NCBI GenBank assembly: GCA_003116875.1
Contig: BCKT01000009.1
Location: forward strand, 186,001 to 250,000
Direction: 5' to 3'
Source: Takashimella koratensis
Lineage: Eukaryota; Basidiomycota; Tremellomycetes; Trichosporonales; Tetragoniomycetaceae
Length of the DNA: 64,000 bases
In this document: in pieces, positions 62,007-64,000 of the stretch
Layout of the letters: every line of letters begins with the position of its first letter
Numbering within the stretch: the stretch's first letter is position 1
Notes under the pieces: model-generated
The model's input: the letters and a program-made list of their open reading frames with translations, nothing else
What the model was told of the DNA's origin: nothing
The model's database searches: none
Made by a program: the position numbers and the translations under genes

Positions 62007-63625
62007 GGGTGCTTGCGTGGTGGGTAGTGATGATAAAGGTGGGGACGGGCAATGGGAACGAGGCGGAGGAAAGGGGAAAATGGGAGGGAAAAAAAAAAAA
62101 GCCCCGGGTGGAGATTAGGAATTGCCGTAGGGGTTTTGGGTAGGAAATTGGACGCGCTTCTCCGCGTTGACGAGGGCGGGAGTTGCAGAGCAGTGGGCCG
62201 GAGGTGGAGGTGGGCGAGGGTGGGTGTGGTGGATATGTGGTATGGGTATGGGTCGGAGGCGGTGGTGATGGTGGTGGTGGTGGTGGTGGTCGAGGGGTGG
62301 GCGGTGATGGTAGCAGGGCGGTGGGAAGGGATACACCGGGTAGAGGCAGAGGAAAGGGGTGCCACACTCGTCACAGGTGCACTCGGCGTCAAGCGGCAAA
62401 TTCAAACGAGGCACTTTGGCAGCCACCAGTACAGCAAGGAGAACAAGACTGGTATGCACCCCGTCGCAAACACAATTGCAAAACGGCCTGCCAGCCTTGC
62501 ATCAACAATCACCCCAAACGACCCCTTGCTCATCTAACAACCCATCTAGGTACAATATGTCTGCCCCTCTTCGACCCACCCCTCCACAAGAAGAAGAGGC
62601 GGGAGATACGTGAGCTAAAAAACTTGCCAACGATCCGACCTAACCCGGCCTTGGTGTCGCTGAACACACATACACGCGCCCTTCGCCCCGCCTCCTCCGG
62701 CTCAAGCAGCTTGCGCCGCGATCCAGGAGAAAAGAGACAGACACGGTACGCGCGCCCAGCGACAGGCCGAGAAAGCCAGAGTCATTAGGTATCAGTCTCC
62801 CGCCCTTCATAGCACGTGAACCCAGCTATTATATGAGAACGGGTTCGCGGCATAAATGGTGGTTGAAGAGACAAGTCGGACGGGCCAAAGGGCAAATATT
62901 TTAGAACGTGGGAGGAGGGGGTGGTTGCACGTGGGAGCCACGCGAGGATTCGGTGGCAAGAGTGGCACCCTTCCCGTAATGAGGGTTCCTGAAAGAAGCG
63001 TCGGGTCCGTCGTGGCCGGGTCGTGTGACGCCTACAGCCAAGGTCGTCTTCCTACCTATGCATGCAGTGGTGTCATCTGTCATCGAGGGACAGGGTATTG
63101 CGCAGCTTGGAGGGATCAACGTGCGTGAGATACTGTATGTCTGGCTTGGCTCGGCAGTAGCATTACCGCTGGTACAATCTAGCGCGCAAGACAGATGGCG
63201 TTCATCGTCGCGCATGATTGCGCCATACCCAAATTTCAAACCCCACCCACCCACCTGCGTCCCCCGCATACGTCGCGTTGGAGCACCCACACCCTTACCA
63301 GCATATCCAAGTATATATAAGAGACTGGATCAACCCCAGCCGACTCCAACGCATCCATTCCCACATCACCTACAAAGCAGCGGCAAACGTCGTTTCTAGC
63401 ATCAAGCATCGACCACCAGCCAAGGCCCAGCCCAGACCGCCAGGGACGGATTAGTCCGACCCAAACAATCAGCCAAGACCACCCCCGGCCAGGGTCGCAC
63501 GACCACCCTCTTTGCCCATTTTCACCCGCCCAAAAATCCGGAACAGCCCACATCTTGCACGCGACCACCTCTTCTCATCTCTTCATTCTCTCACTCATCA
63601 TCTCACCCAAAACCTTCTCGGCACA
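62007..63625. other. Divergent intergenic region with GGT repeats and a TATA box
   Basis: 1.6 kb. A GGT trinucleotide run spans about 62261-62290. A TATATATA stretch lies at 63312-63319, about 310 bp before the next ATG. The minus-strand frame at 62115-62459 reads poly-His only because of the GGT run and is not called. No other gene recognised. Confidence 0.45.
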
Positions 63626-64000
63626 ATGGCGACCACCGTCTCTTCTGCAGCGAGCACCCTCCACACCCTCGCGGGCCATCTCAAGCTCCACAGCGGCCCG
63701 GAGAGCGTAGAGCTGAGAAAAGACGCTTCCTCCTCGACTTCCTCCTTATCTTCCTCTTCGTCCACCGCCGCAGACAGCGAGCCCCAGTTCGTCGACCCTT
63801 ACAACTACGTCGTGCGTACACTCCTGTCCCACTTCTTCTCGTATTCCAGCTGACCTGATCCCAGGGCGAGGTGTATGGCGACGGTCCGGGCGAAGAATAC
63901 CCCTTTGCCGATATGCTGCGTAAGTTCTTCTCAATTCACTCACACACGAGAGTAAACACTGAACTGACTCTTGCATCTGCAGCATACAACCCCGTGCGCG
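63626..64000 (+). CDS. Unknown protein, 5' part only (runs off the window)
   Basis: Exons 63626-63811, 63865-63919 and from 63983 onward, in frame. The protein begins MATTVSSAASTLHTLAGHLK, has a serine run near residues 38-48, and continues DPYNYVGEVYGDGPGEEYPF and ADMLPYNPVR at the window edge. Introns are about 55-65 bp with clean GT-AG borders, which supports a real gene. The last segment is slightly reminiscent of the start of TauD-type dioxygenases, but too little is present to name it. Confidence 0.6.

Noticed and set aside
62115..62459. Possible small secreted poly-histidine protein on the minus strand
   Set aside because: It starts with a hydrophobic stretch, but the histidines come from a GGT repeat and no splice or homology evidence supports it; more likely upstream DNA of the Rco1-like gene.

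Overview
The window reads as nuclear DNA of a filamentous basidiomycete, most likely an Agaricomycete. The genes are dense and broken by many short introns (about 50-70 bp, mostly GTGAGT or GTAAGT donors), intergenic spaces are small, and the gene set is fungal: copper-fist regulator, SUR7/PalI-like protein, YMC1-type carrier, Rco1-type PHD protein. A Cantharellales (Rhizoctonia/Ceratobasidium-like) source is my guess, not something the sequence proves. Positions 8-257 are an assembly gap. Most genes were assembled by eye from ORFs and splice signals, so internal exon borders are approximate unless exact values are given.

Region 1 (258-9120) is the accessory part. It is a minus-strand array of at least five diverged copies of an unrecognised ~155-175 aa protein (units B-F at 3028, 4519, 5819, 6859 and 8186), plus a weaker possible member (unit A, 924). 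Units share coding motifs, 5' flanks and 3' flanks. Two decayed copies of the last exon of the neighbouring spliceosomal gene CWF19 lie inside the array, which shows that the duplicated segment once reached into that gene. Only units C and D are intact. The others carry a single lesion each: a poly-C frameshift, an in-frame TAG, a frameshift and an in-frame TAA.

Region 2 (9124-31701) is mainly housekeeping: CWF19 and U5-40K (both splicing), a small cysteine-containing protein, a conserved 143-aa protein, a MYST histone acetyltransferase with two PHD fingers, a peroxisomal acyl-CoA oxidase, a tetraspan membrane protein, ribosomal stalk protein P0 and a PPR-like, probably mitochondrial, protein.

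Region 3 (31989-49467) holds the tRNA wobble methyltransferase Trm9, 3-ketodihydrosphingosine reductase, the HIT-finger SWR1 subunit Vps71/ZNHIT1, an intronless histidine-phosphatase-like protein, mitochondrial phosphatidylserine decarboxylase, the clamp-loader subunit Rfc4, a serine-rich single-pass membrane protein and an ING-family PHD protein with a large acidic insert.

Region 4 (50554-64000) holds a 1,590-aa copper-fist regulator with several cysteine clusters, a YMC1-like mitochondrial carrier, an Rco1-like double-PHD protein and the first exons of a gene that runs off the window.

Four genes concern chromatin (MYST acetyltransferase, ING protein, Vps71, Rco1-like) and two concern splicing. 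They are not operons and appear independently placed. The MYST and ING proteins belong to families that work together in NuA3-type complexes, but nothing here shows co-regulation. No tRNA, rRNA, CRISPR array or intact transposon was recognised.
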